In this document: piece after piece, positions 19,558 to 27,522 of the stretch | How positions within the stretch are numbered: the first letter of the stretch is position 1 | Layout of the letters: every line of letters starts with the position of its first letter | Assembly: GCA_963575745.1 (NCBI GenBank) | Contig: CAUYUJ010014614.1 | Span: 67,501 to 102,500, forward strand | DNA: 35,000 bases | Reading direction: 5' to 3' | DNA from: Prorocentrum cordatum | Lineage: Eukaryota; Sar; Dinophyceae; Prorocentrales; Prorocentraceae | Made by a program: the position numbers and the translations under genes | The notes under the pieces: model-generated | Database searches by the model: none | The model's input: the letters and a program-made list of their open reading frames with translations, nothing else | Told to the model about the DNA's origin: nothing

Positions 19558-19700
19558 GTCGGCCACGCGCAGAGGGGGGTAGGGGAGGAGGGAAGGTTTC
19601 TTGGAAGCACCGCTGCTTCTTGGAAGGCCGGGCCTTCTAAGAAGCAGCCTTCTCCTAAGAAGCCTTCCCCCCTCCCCCCATACCCCCCTGTGCGTGCCGC
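19558..19700. mobile_element. Foldback element, family B copy 1
   Basis: Starts GGTCGGCCACGCGCAGAGGG then GGGTAGGGGAGG, and ends CCCCCATACCCCCCTGTGCG then TGCCGCC, its approximate complement. The interior is short GGAAGGTTTCTTGGAAGC / GCTTCTTGGAAGGCC words with internal pairing. Paired with 20590-20755. Confidence 0.55.
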
Positions 19701-19878
19701 CAGATAGGTTAGATTGTTTCAGGTGTTCGATCATTGACCGCTTGCCGTATGCAACAGCCCATTCAGCTTTCGCACAGGAGACCGCCGTCGAGACCAGCAT
19801 GGACCGCCGTAGACCCCCGATGGAACGTCACAAGACCGCTGAGAAGGCCGTCTGGGGGCCAGGTATATCAAGGGGTCC

Positions 19879-20295
19879 ATGGTCGAATATATTGAATTCT
19901 TGGACGTGGCGGAGGGCAGTGCGCTGGATTTCAGACTAGGCCCGCATGCGGCTCGCCACGCTGATTTTCAGATCCGCGCGCGTGCCCGCTCTGCAGCTCA
20001 CCACGCTCAGCGCATGTCTCCAGCGCCGCAGCCCCTCGAGAAAAGCGCGCGTGGGCGGCCTGCAGCAGATGACCTCCCAGGGCCTGCGACCAAGAAGGCT
20101 GGAGGATGCAAGGGCGCTGTAGTAAACTCAAGGCTGGGAGAGACGGACCACCCTTGGGTTCCTGAGGGGCAGTGGCTTCTGCAGATCTGGGCTGGGGAGC
20201 CTAGTCGTGACCAAGTGCCCGCGCTGGCCAGAAAGGCTCCTCCGTCTCCCGTCTCTAGCCTTCCTTCTGGCAGCACGATCGCTCTGGGAGGGTAA
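19879..20295 (+). other. Open frame of moderate quality, unknown
   Basis: Encodes 138 residues starting MVEYIEFLDVAEGSALDFRL, with later segments DHPWVPEGQWLLQIWAGEPS and DQVPALARKAPPSPV. The composition is more protein-like than its surroundings. It is not recognised and there is no neighbouring gene to support it. Confidence 0.2.
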
Positions 20296-20464
20296 GAGGG
20301 AGCGGGCGACGATCACGATGGAGGTGGTTGTAACGATGGTCATGACTGTCGATGCCGCCGTTGGCTGTTGGTGCTCATCGTTGATGCTGTTGGTGACGAT
20401 CGTGGTCATGATCGGTTACTCCTGATGATGTTGTTGCCGAAGGCCTGGCCTGAACCCGATGTGG

Positions 20465-20755
20465 CCCGTGTGCTTCTTAGAAGCAGTAGGGCTTCTTGGA
20501 AGCACCCCTGCTTCTGAGAAGCAAAGGTGGATGGGGTTCTCAGAGGGGGAAGGGGGGATAGCTTCTGAGAGGCCCCCCCCCTTAAGAGGGGCTCTGCCAC
20601 GCGCAGAGCGAGATGGGGAAGGCTTCTCAGAAGCAACCCTGTTCCTCAGAAGGCACGGGCCTTGTGTGTACATGCAGTGCAGACGCCTTCTAAGTAGCAG
20701 CCTCCTTCCAAGACGCCATCTTCCTCCCCCTACCCCCCTTGTGTGCGCCGCCAAG
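20465..20755. mobile_element. Foldback element, family B copy 2 and GCTTCTTGGAAGC array
   Basis: CACGCGCAGAGCGAGATGGG (near 20599) and CCCCTACCCCCCTTGTGTGC then GCCGCC (near 20725-20752) are the two ends of a copy related to 19558-19700. Repeated TTCT(T/G)(A/G)GAAGC words extend left to 20465. Confidence 0.5.
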
Positions 20756-21600
20756 CTACCGTCTCAAAGGCGATGTTTCACCCCCACCTCCAAGCTTTTC
20801 ACGAAAAACAAAGCCGATTATCAGAGGACGAAAAGGTACCCATACCGCTACCCTTCGCCCGTTTTCTTCTTCAGGGGCCTTCTGAGAGGCCCTCGTCGCC
20901 ACCGCTGGATTCGCCTCGAAATGGTGGGAAGAATGCACCCCGGGAGGGGTCTGGGGAGTAGCGGTATTGTTTCTGGCTTGGTTTCCCTAGCTCAGACGAG
21001 GGCTAATCGGACGTACCCCTGTCGAGGATGGACGCCCCCCTGTCCTAGATCTCCGAGTTGTGCCCCAAGGTTCTGCTCCACTCGAACGCCCCGCGCAGTC
21101 TGGGATAGGGGTCGACATCCCGTGTTACCGCCCGCCCCCCCCGCAGTAATGTCCCGAGCCTTTCCCGGCCTCCCGCCCCGCGTAGCGGAGCGACACGCTA
21201 TCACCTCGCAGAGAGTAGCGCGTCGCCGGGGCCGCCGCCGCGACGCGCCACGCAAAAGTCCGTCACCGTGGAGCGCGGGCGGCTCCGCCGGCGGAAACTC
21301 GGCGGGGGGCGGCACATGTAGGAGATGCGCCCCCGAGGGGTGCCAACTTTTTTGGATGCAGAGTTTCAGAAATCGGCCACGTGTCATGGCGCCAACCCCG
21401 CAGAGCGGATTTTGTGCGGAAAACGATAGGATGGGCCCAGATTGTCCTGTACAATTTCGCTCCAGATTTCGAGGTGAATCCCGTGCGGATTTTTTAACCA
21501 GGAACGAAGACTACAAACATCCACGCGAAACGCACTTCGTTTTTCACTCGCCGCTTCGGTGTTTGTGTTGACGGAAATCCATGCAACAAATCCGCTGCAG
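20756..21600. other. No firm gene; one short coding-like segment
   Basis: In the frame of 20743 the peptide FHPHLQAFHEKQSRLSEDEK then VPIPLPFARFLLQGPSERP (about 20770-20885) is protein-like, and it ends at a stop near 20960. The rest is GC-rich with no recognisable feature. Confidence 0.25.
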
Positions 21601-21639
21601 CACGTCTGCAAGGTCGGTGAAGTGACACGTGCTGTTGCC

Positions 21640-22160
21640 AGCCCCCGGGTCGACGCACCCGATTGGCTGCCCCGCCAGAGAACCGCGACGTCGTGCCCCC
21701 GGCAGCGCGCAGCCGTGCACTCCCCCACGGGCGGCGCCCCTTCTTCCCCTACACAAGTCAAGGCTTAAGTCGGTCCTGCCCGTCTACAGGAGGCATATTC
21801 CAAAATAGTAGAGAAATAGTCTTGGGATGTTTTCGTCCAAAACCTCCCTGCGGGAGGACGTGCCCGACCCGATGCCAGCCCCCCTGGCCGACGCACCCGA
21901 CAAGCTGCCCCGCCATGGAGCCGCCGACGTCGTGCCCCCGGCAGCGCGCAAGCGTGCAGCCCGCCCACGGACGGCGCCCGTTTTCCTCCCCTACACAGGT
22001 CCCAAGGCGCTGAGGTGAGGACCGCTCTGGGCTCGGGAGCGGCTTTGGTCTCCGGGGCCGTGCCTCGGGTCTGTTGTTTAGTCGGGCGCGTCCCTCCACA
22101 GGAATTAAGAACATTCAAGCATAGCCAACAAATAGTATGGGACGATGTTTCTTACCTAGC
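21640..22160 (+). repeat. Tandem duplication of an intron/exon-like unit (copies 3 and 4 of the dispersed unit)
   Basis: 21640-21770 and 21880-22015 are about 80% alike, with GACGCACCCGA, TGCCCCGCCA, GACGTCGTGCCCCCGGCAGC, GCGCGCA and CCCCTACACA. Between and after them lies the block GTCCTGCCCGTCTACAGGAG..AAATAG..GGGA(C)GATGTTT, at 21770-21835 and 22078-22150, shared with 3060-3115. Downstream of the first block is LREDVPDPMPAPLADAPDKL in the frame of 21827, ending at the TGA at 22016-22018. TCTACAGG and CTACACAGGT look like splice acceptors, so these may be repeated exons of a tandemly duplicated gene. Confidence 0.5.
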
Positions 22161-22262
22161 AGCGAAGACTGATAGGCTTCTAGTGGGGTCAGAAGAGAGC
22201 ATCTTGACTCCCCAGGGAGGTCTGGGCAGATGCCGGACGGGTGCCGCGGAAAACCGGGCACT

Positions 22263-22700
22263 CCCCAGAACCTTATCCCAGGCCACACTTTGACTGCCCG
22301 GAGCCAACAGAACACCATTCCCAGGCCACATTTTGAATGCCCGGAGCCAACTGTAGGCCACTTCGTCTTCTTCGTCTTCCCAGAACTCCATTCTCAGGCC
22401 ACATTTTGAATGCCCGGAGCCAACTGTAGGCCACTTCGTGTTTTTCGTGTCTCCAGAACACCGTTCCCAGGCTACATCTTGAATGCCCGGAGCCAACTGT
22501 AGGCCACTTCGTGTCCTTCGTGTTTCCAGAACACCATTCCCAGGCCATATTTTGAATGCCCGTCGCCAACTATAGGCCACTTCGTGCTCTTCGTGTTCCC
22601 AGAACATCACTCCTGTACAATATTTTGATTACCCGTCGCCAACTGTGGGCCACTTCGTGATCTTCGTTTTCCCAGAACACCAGTCCTGTGCCATATTCTG
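22263..22700 (+). repeat. 72-74-bp tandem repeat, seven copies
   Basis: Units begin CCAGAACACC(A/G)TTCC, continue CAGGCCACATTTTGAATGCC then CGGAGCCAACTGTAGGCCAC, and end with CTTCGTGTTTTTCGTG-like sequence. The first unit is shortened. The last two diverge. Confidence 0.9.
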
Positions 22701-22704
22701 AATG

Positions 22705-23695
22705 CCCGAGCTGAAGCAGGCTGAGGCCGAGGCAGGCTGAGGCTGAGGCTGAGACACGCCGAGGCAGGCTGAGGCTGAGGCTGAGGCAGGCTGAGGCTGA
22801 GGCTGACGCAGGCTGAGGCCGAGGCAGGCTGAGGCTGAGGCCGAGGCAGGCTGAGGCTGAGGCAGGCTGAGACTGAGGCTGAGGCGGGCTGAGGCTGAGG
22901 CTGATGCAGGCTGAGAGGCTGACGCTGAGGCTGAGGCAGGCTGAGGCTGAGGCTGAGGCCGAGGCAGGCTGAGGCTGAGGCTGAGGCAAGCCGAGGCAGG
23001 CTGTGGCTGAGGCTGAAGTTGAAGCTGAGGCTGAGGCTGAGGCTGAGGCTGAGGCTGAGGCTGAGGCTGAGGCTGAGGCAAGCTGCGGCTGAGGCAGGCT
23101 GAGGCTGAGGCTGATGAAGGCTGAGGCTGAGGCAGGCTGAGGCTGAGGCTGAGGCTGAGACTGAGGCTGAGGCTGAGGCCGAGGCAGGCTGAGGCTGAGG
23201 CCGAGGCAAGCCGAGGCAGGCTGGGGCTGAGGCTGAGGCTGATGCTGAGGCAGGCTGAGGCTGAGACAGGCTGAGGCTGAGGCTGAGGCAGGCTGAGGCT
23301 GAGGCAGGCTGAGGCTGAGGCCGAGGCAGGCTCAGTCCGAGACAGGCTGAGGCTGAGACTGAGGCTGAGGCTGAGGATGAGGCCGAGGCAGGCCGAAGCT
23401 GAGACAAGGTGAGGCTGAATGGGGGGGGTGGGGAAGGGGGGGGGAGGGGAGGCTGAGGCAGGCTGAGGCCGAGGCAGGCTGAGGCCGAGGCAGGCTGAGG
23501 CCGAGGCAGGCTGAAACTGAGACTGAGGCAAGCCGAGGCAGGCTGAGTCTGAGGCTGAGGGTGATGCTGAGGCAGGCTGAGGCTGAGGCAGGCTGAGGCT
23601 GAGGCTGACGCAGGCTGAGGCCGAGGCAGGCTGAGGCTGAGGCAAGCCGAGGCAGGCTGAGGCTGAGGCTGAAACTGAGGCAGGCTGAGGCATCC
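22705..23695 (+). repeat. About 1-kb hexamer minisatellite (GGCTGA/GGCAGGCTGA)
   Basis: Built almost entirely of GGCTGA, GGCCGA and GGCAGGCTGA words, with one G-run insert at about 23418-23450. Long minus-strand frames of Ser/Ala/Pro/Gln/Leu residues arise only because the unit length is a multiple of three in most places. Confidence 0.95.
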
Positions 23696-23960
23696 GTAGG
23701 AATCCATAGGAATCCTTAGGAATCCCTAGGAATCCTTAGTACGAAGCCGTAGGCATCCTTAGGCATCCGTAGGCATAGTTAAGCATCCTCAGGAATCCTT
23801 AGGAATCCTTAGGATTCCTCAGGAATCCTTCGGAATCCCCAGGAATCCATAGGAATCAGGATTCCTAAGGTTTCCTACGGATTCCAGTGGGTTTCTAAGG
23901 ATGCCTAAGGATGCCTTAGGAATCCCTAGGAATCCTTAGGATTCCATTGGATCCTAAGGC
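23696..23960 (+). repeat. AGGAATCCTT minisatellite
   Basis: Repeats of AGGAATCCTT, AGGCATCCGT and, from about 23855, the complementary GGATTCCTAAGG. The tract changes orientation and is itself a loose inverted repeat. Confidence 0.85.
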
Positions 23961-24150
23961 CGTTGCCGCTGCGACTGTCATTGCGAATGCGACTGCGACT
24001 GCGAGAACAGCAGAATTCTACAACTGGATTCTCACCTGAATCTTAAGGGAAATGCTTCCAGATATGCTCATACACATCGCTGTTAGGTTGCTTTGCCGGG
24101 ATAATCAAAATTATTGTTTGACTATTTGAGGGGGTATGCTTGGGGTATTT

Positions 24151-24238
24151 TCCCAATCAGAGCTTGCCTCTATCAGTAGGGGTTCTAGCGGATTCATTCC
24201 CCAATCAGAGCTTGCCTCTGTAGGGGTCTTAGCGGATT
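24151..24238 (+). repeat. Two-copy tandem repeat
   Basis: CCCAATCAGAGCTTGCCTCT followed by TAGGGGT(T)CT(T)AGCGGATT occurs at 24152 and again at 24200. Confidence 0.85.
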
Positions 24239-24249
24239 AAAGGGTTAGG

Positions 24250-24790
24250 TGAGGTTTGTCGCTTATTTCGGTGGCCGGGCCCGGGTGCCTGGGTGCCCGG
24301 CCGTGCCCGGGTGCCTGGGTGGCCGGTGAGGTGCGTGGCCGATTTCGGTGGCCGGGCCCGGGTGCCCAGAAGCACGGGTGCCCGGGGGTGCCCGGGTGCC
24401 CGGGGGTGCCCAATAGCCCAGTAGCCCTATAGCCCTGTAGAGTTCTATAGCCCTACAGCCGTATAGCACTATGGCCATATAGCCCTAGAGCCCTAGAGCC
24501 CTAGAGCTCTAGAGCCCTAGAGCCCTATAGCCCTATAGCTCTATAGCCCTATAGCCCTATAGCCCTAAGGTTCTGTAGGCCCTATAGCCCAATAGCCCAA
24601 TTGCCCTATATCACCATACCCCTACCTATAGCCATATAGCCCATATAGCCCCACTGCCCCAACAAAAATCTGATTGGGTTTTTCTCCGGCATCATATGGT
24701 TAGGTTAGGTTTGTCGCCGATTTTCGCTGCACGCCCGGGTGCCCGGGGGTGCCCGGGGGTGCCCGGGGCCCGGGTGCCCCAGGGCTGCCC
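24250..24790 (+). repeat. GGTGCCCGGG and CCCTATAGC minisatellites
   Basis: GGGTGCCCGGG units (24262-24412) are followed by CCCTATAGCCCTATAGCC units (24415-24660) and a second GGTGCCCGGGG block (24730-24780). Each GGTGCCC block is preceded by GGTTAGGT and GGTTTGTCGC, so a larger unit of about 460 bp was duplicated around the CCCTATAGC tract. Confidence 0.9.
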
Positions 24791-24819
24791 ACTTCGAGAA
24801 TGGTGGCTCTTATGCTAGT

Positions 24820-24969
24820 TGCACCCTATGTATAAGTATCGCAAGTAACATAGCTACTTACATGAGCTACTTATGGGTACTTACTAAGATACTTATAAGT
24901 AACTTAAGTTGATGTTCTTAAGTTACTAAAGCTAACACTATAAGATACTTATAAGTTACTTAGGGAAAT
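24820..24969. repeat. AT-rich island of TACTTATAAGTA palindromic words
   Basis: GATACTTATAAGTAACTTAA and related words recur. It is by far the most AT-rich 150 bp nearby. It sits at the left edge of the minus-strand gene cluster, next to the first hairpins at 24971. GATACTTA and AAGT(T/G) words reappear at 32926-32950. Confidence 0.7.
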
Positions 24970-24970
24970 G

Positions 24971-25025
24971 AAGCGATCGCGATCGCTTGGGAGGAGGAGG
25001 AGGAGGAACGCGATGTCGATCGCTG
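24971..25025 (-). repeat. Edge hairpins, one in reversed orientation
   Basis: AAGCGATCGCGATCGCTT is a perfect 18-bp palindrome (24971-24988). GCGATGTCGATCGC (25010-25023) is the reverse complement of the copies found to the right. The spacer here is GGA-rich rather than CTC-rich on the plus strand, so the whole pattern is inverted relative to the rest of the cluster. Confidence 0.75.
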
Positions 25026-25121
25026 TGAGGGGGGGGAGGGGGGGAGGGGAGTGATGAGCGCGGCGGGGCGCGCGGCCTCCTCACCGCGCGCGGCCGCGTC
25101 CTCAGTGTACGCGCGGCCTCC

Positions 25122-25772
25122 TCACCGCGCAGGGGGCTCACCCTCAGGGGCCGCCTCGCCGCCCTGCCCGTCGCGGAAGGCGGCCAAGCAGATCGCCTCC
25201 GCCTCGCTCAACGCCTGCAGCTCGGCCTGCTGTTGGAGCCGCCTGAGGACGCTGGAGTCGTTCCACCCATCCCCGCCCAGGGACACGAGCAGCTCCACCA
25301 GCTCATCCTCGGTGGGAGGGCGCACGGTGGCGCTTTCGAACTCCCACGAACGCTGGACCTCCATGGCCTGCTCCCTCTCGGCCGACGCCATCTGCGAGCG
25401 CTCCCAAGCCGCAAGGTACTCGGCGTACGCGAGCTCCGCCTCCTGCTCCGCGGCGTCGCCGTAGAGCTTCTTCTCGGCCGCGGCCTTGGCGGCTTGGGTG
25501 ACGCGTCGCCAGATCATCTTCGCCCTGGCTTCGGCGATGATCCAGCCTCCACCCTCGGCAGTTGCGGCTGCAACCTCGAGGCGCGGCCGCTTGGGTGGCG
25601 GCGGCGGCGCCGCGTCCTTGGAGGTGGCCGCAACGAAAGCGGCGGGCGACGGCATCTTGAAGAACTTCGCGTTGGCCATATTCGGCCACGGGCCGCCTCG
25701 CGGCAGCGGGACACTGGACGGCTTCGCGCCGACCAGCCCAGGTGGCAGCGGTTCCGAGGGGAGATCGTCCAT
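25122..25772 (-). CDS. 216-aa helical protein, unknown (gene E of the cluster)
   Basis: An intact open frame with a stop at 25122. The N-terminal third is Pro-rich and ends in a likely nuclear signal, PPPPPKRPRLEV (residues 56-67). Residues 78-145 are charged and helical, including AELAYAEYLAAWERSQMASA. The C-terminal part has RPPTEDELVELLVSLGGDGW then helix to the end. No enzyme motif is seen and the family is not recognised; the KRPR signal suggests a nuclear protein. The start at 25772 is chosen because a 115-bp leader module shared with the transposase gene ends just upstream (25800-25918). It is the last of five minus-strand genes, beside the inverted edge hairpins. Plus-strand open frames over it are Arg/Ser/Ala-rich shadows. 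Confidence 0.65.
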   Translation of the reverse strand: MDDLPSEPLPPGLVGAKPSSVPLPRGGPWPNMANAKFFKMPSPAAFVAATSKDAAPPPPPKRPRLEVAAATAEGGGWIIAEARAKMIWRRVTQAAKAAAEKKLYGDAAEQEAELAYAEYLAAWERSQMASAEREQAMEVQRSWEFESATVRPPTEDELVELLVSLGGDGWNDSSVLRRLQQQAELQALSEAEAICLAAFRDGQGGEAAPEGEPPAR

Positions 25773-25799
25773 GACGCGCCCCCTCCTGCGCGCGCGCGC

Positions 25800-25918
25800 G
25801 CCGTCGCTTGGCCGCGAGCGCCCCGTGCGTCACTCGCGAGGCGAGCCGAAACGGCTGAGCAATCGCCGTCATCGCGAGCCCATCGTCGCCAACGCCCGCC
25901 CGAGCGATCGCCATCGCT
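25800..25918 (-). promoter_or_regulatory. Shared leader module, copy at gene E (hairpin plus spliced-leader-like site)
   Basis: About 90% identical to 29563-29680 upstream of the transposase, including the hairpin AGCGATCGCCATCGCT (25903-25918). On the minus strand it carries AGCCGTTTCGGCTC (25856-25843), which differs from the dinoflagellate spliced-leader core AGCCATTTTGGCTC at two positions. Both changes are transitions that keep the AGCCR/YGGCT pairing. It lies 28 bases upstream of the gene E start. Confidence 0.55.
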
Positions 25919-26358
25919 CCACCCATATTCCCACCCGCGCCCGAGCGATCGACATCGCTCTCCTCCTCCTCATCATCGTCATCCTCCTCTTCCTCCTTCT
26001 CCTGCCTCCTCCCCCTTCCAAGCGATCGACATCGCTTCGCCTCCCCCAGCGATCGGCATCGCTCTCTTGCTCCTCATCCTCCTCCTCCTCCTCGCGGCGA
26101 TCGAGATCGCGAGCCCCCCTGGCTGCCTATGCAAATCCCGCGGCCCCACTGGCTGCCCATGCACATCGCGATCGGCATCGCTACTCCTCCTCCTCCCTCC
26201 GCAGCCCCCTGGCTGCCCATGCAAATCCTGCTCCTCCTCATCCTCCTGCTCCTGCTCCTCCTGCTCCTCCTGCTCCTCCTCCTCCTCCTCCTCCTCCTCC
26301 TCCTCCTCCTCCTCCAAGCGATCGCCATCGCTACCTCCCCCAAGCGATCGACATCGCT
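25903..26358 (-). repeat. Hairpin cluster between genes D and E
   Basis: Eight AGCGAT-NNNN-ATCGCT hairpins or close variants lie at 25903, 25944, 26021, 26048, 26097, 26168, 26317 and 26343, separated by CTC-rich sequence. A CTGCCCATGCA(A/C)AT word repeats at 26120-26225. Confidence 0.9.
26225..26316 (+). repeat. CTC/CTG triplet tract
   Basis: About 90 bases of CTCCTC and CTGCTC triplets lie inside the hairpin cluster. Polypyrimidine on the plus strand, so purine on the coding strand of the gene cluster. Confidence 0.9.
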
Positions 26359-26404
26359 ATCCCCCCCCCAAGCTTCTTGTTGGCGCGCGCAGCCTCGCGC
26401 CGCC

Positions 26405-26808
26405 TCACTGCGGGGGCGCAGGCCGCGGCGGCGGGGGCGGCTCAGTCAGGGCGTCCGTGGACGACCCTGGGCGCCCGTCGCCGCCCGTGAGCCCCTCCTC
26501 ACGGGGGGGCCACGGCGGCGGAGGCGGCTTCGTCAGGGCGTCGGCCATGGCCACCGCCGACGCCATGGCCGCCTCCGCCTCGGGGGCGTCGTACAGCCTC
26601 TGCAGGCGGATGATCGCCATCGCGTCCTGCTTGAGCTGCGCCAGCGCCGCCGCATGCACCGCGGCGCGGCGGCGCGCGACGCCCAGCAGCTCGGCGGCCC
26701 GATCCAGCTCGACGTCGCGCATGTCGATCTGGAGGGCCAAGTGCCGCGCCACCTGGGGGGGTCGTCGTCGTCGTCGTCGCCGCCGCCGCCGCCGTCGTCG
26801 TCGCCGCC

Positions 26809-26859
<51 letters not shown>

Positions 26860-27216
26860 TCGTCGTCGTCTCGTCGTCGTCGTCGTCTTATCCGCCTCCT
26901 CCTTCTCCGCCCGCAGCTGGGCGTTCGCCGCGCGCAGCTGCTCGACCTCCCCGCGCAGCTGCTCCACCTCCCCGAGCAGCCGCTCGGGCAAGCTCGCCTC
27001 ATTCGTCGCCGTCTTCGTCGCCGTCGTCGCATCGTCGTCGTCGTCTCGTCGTCGTGCGCGGCCGCCTTCGGCCAGCTCGAGGCGCGCTTGCGCGCGGCCG
27101 CCAGGGGCAGCATCGCGCCTGCCCCGCGCGAGCCCAAGGGGCAGCAGCGCGCCAAAGCTGAACGGTTGCGCGCTGCGCGCAGTGATCTTATTTTCCTCCT
27201 CCCACCCCCCGCCCAT
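26405..27216 (-). pseudogene. Leucine-zipper protein split by a GAC/GTC triplet tract (gene D)
   Basis: The 5' part, from the ATG at 27216, has an N-terminal AQPFSFGALLPLGLA and then a textbook zipper. Leu occur at residues 80, 87, 94 and 101, with Val 84 and 91 between them (LLGEVEQLRGEVEQLRAA), followed by NAQLRAEKEEADK. It then runs into about 130 bp of GAC triplets (26758-26890) in which the frame is lost. Beyond the tract a different frame carries VARHLALQIDMRDVELDRAA, AALAQLKQDAMAIIRLQRLY and a Pro-rich tail ending at 26405. So this is either one gene broken by repeat instability or a gene with the triplet tract in an intron. The zipper implies dimerisation. No DNA-binding basic region is obvious before it, so bZIP is not claimed. 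Confidence 0.45.
26758..26890 (-). repeat. GAC/GTC triplet expansion within gene D
   Basis: Read as GAC on the coding strand, with two short slips (TCTCGTCGTC on the plus strand) that change phase. A smaller GTC tract lies at 27006-27055, also inside gene D. Confidence 0.9.
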
Positions 27217-27221
27217 CTTCC

Positions 27222-27474
27222 AGCGATCGATATCGCTATCCTCCCTCCTCCGCCACCTCCTCCTCCTCCTCTTCCTCCTTCGAGCGATCGACGTCGCTTC
27301 ACCTCACCCAGCGATCGGCATCGCTCGATTTTCTTTTCCGCCCCCCCCTCCTTCCAGCGATCGGCATCGCTTTCTCCCTCCCCCTCCTCCTCCTCCTCCT
27401 CATCCTCCTCCTCCTCTCATCTCCTCACCCAAGCGATCGACATCGCTTCACCTCACCCAGCGATCGACATCGCT
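27222..27474 (-). repeat. Hairpin cluster between genes C and D
   Basis: Six hairpins with AGCGAT/ATCGCT stems lie at 27222, 27283 (one stem base changed), 27310, 27356, 27432 and 27459. Loops on the coding strand are ATCG, GTCG and GCCG. Spacers are CTC-rich on the plus strand. Confidence 0.9.
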
Positions 27475-27522
27475 CCCCCCACACACACACACCGCGGCGC
27501 GGCGCATGTTTCCATCTGTTTC

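Noticed and set aside
20459-21571. 370-codon plus-strand frame
   Set aside because: It runs through foldback element ends and C-runs, with no consistent protein-like segment. The better short peptide near 20770-20885 is in another frame.
22607-23707. Two long minus-strand frames of Ser/Ala/Pro/Gln/Leu repeats
   Set aside because: They follow from the GGCTGA hexamer minisatellite, whose length keeps frames open on that strand. There is no unique protein segment.
25233-27161. 642-codon plus-strand open frame
   Set aside because: It is the antisense of genes D and E and of CTC-rich hairpin spacers. Its Ser, Leu and Arg runs reflect the triplet tracts, and its Pro/Arg/Ser composition has no protein-like segments.
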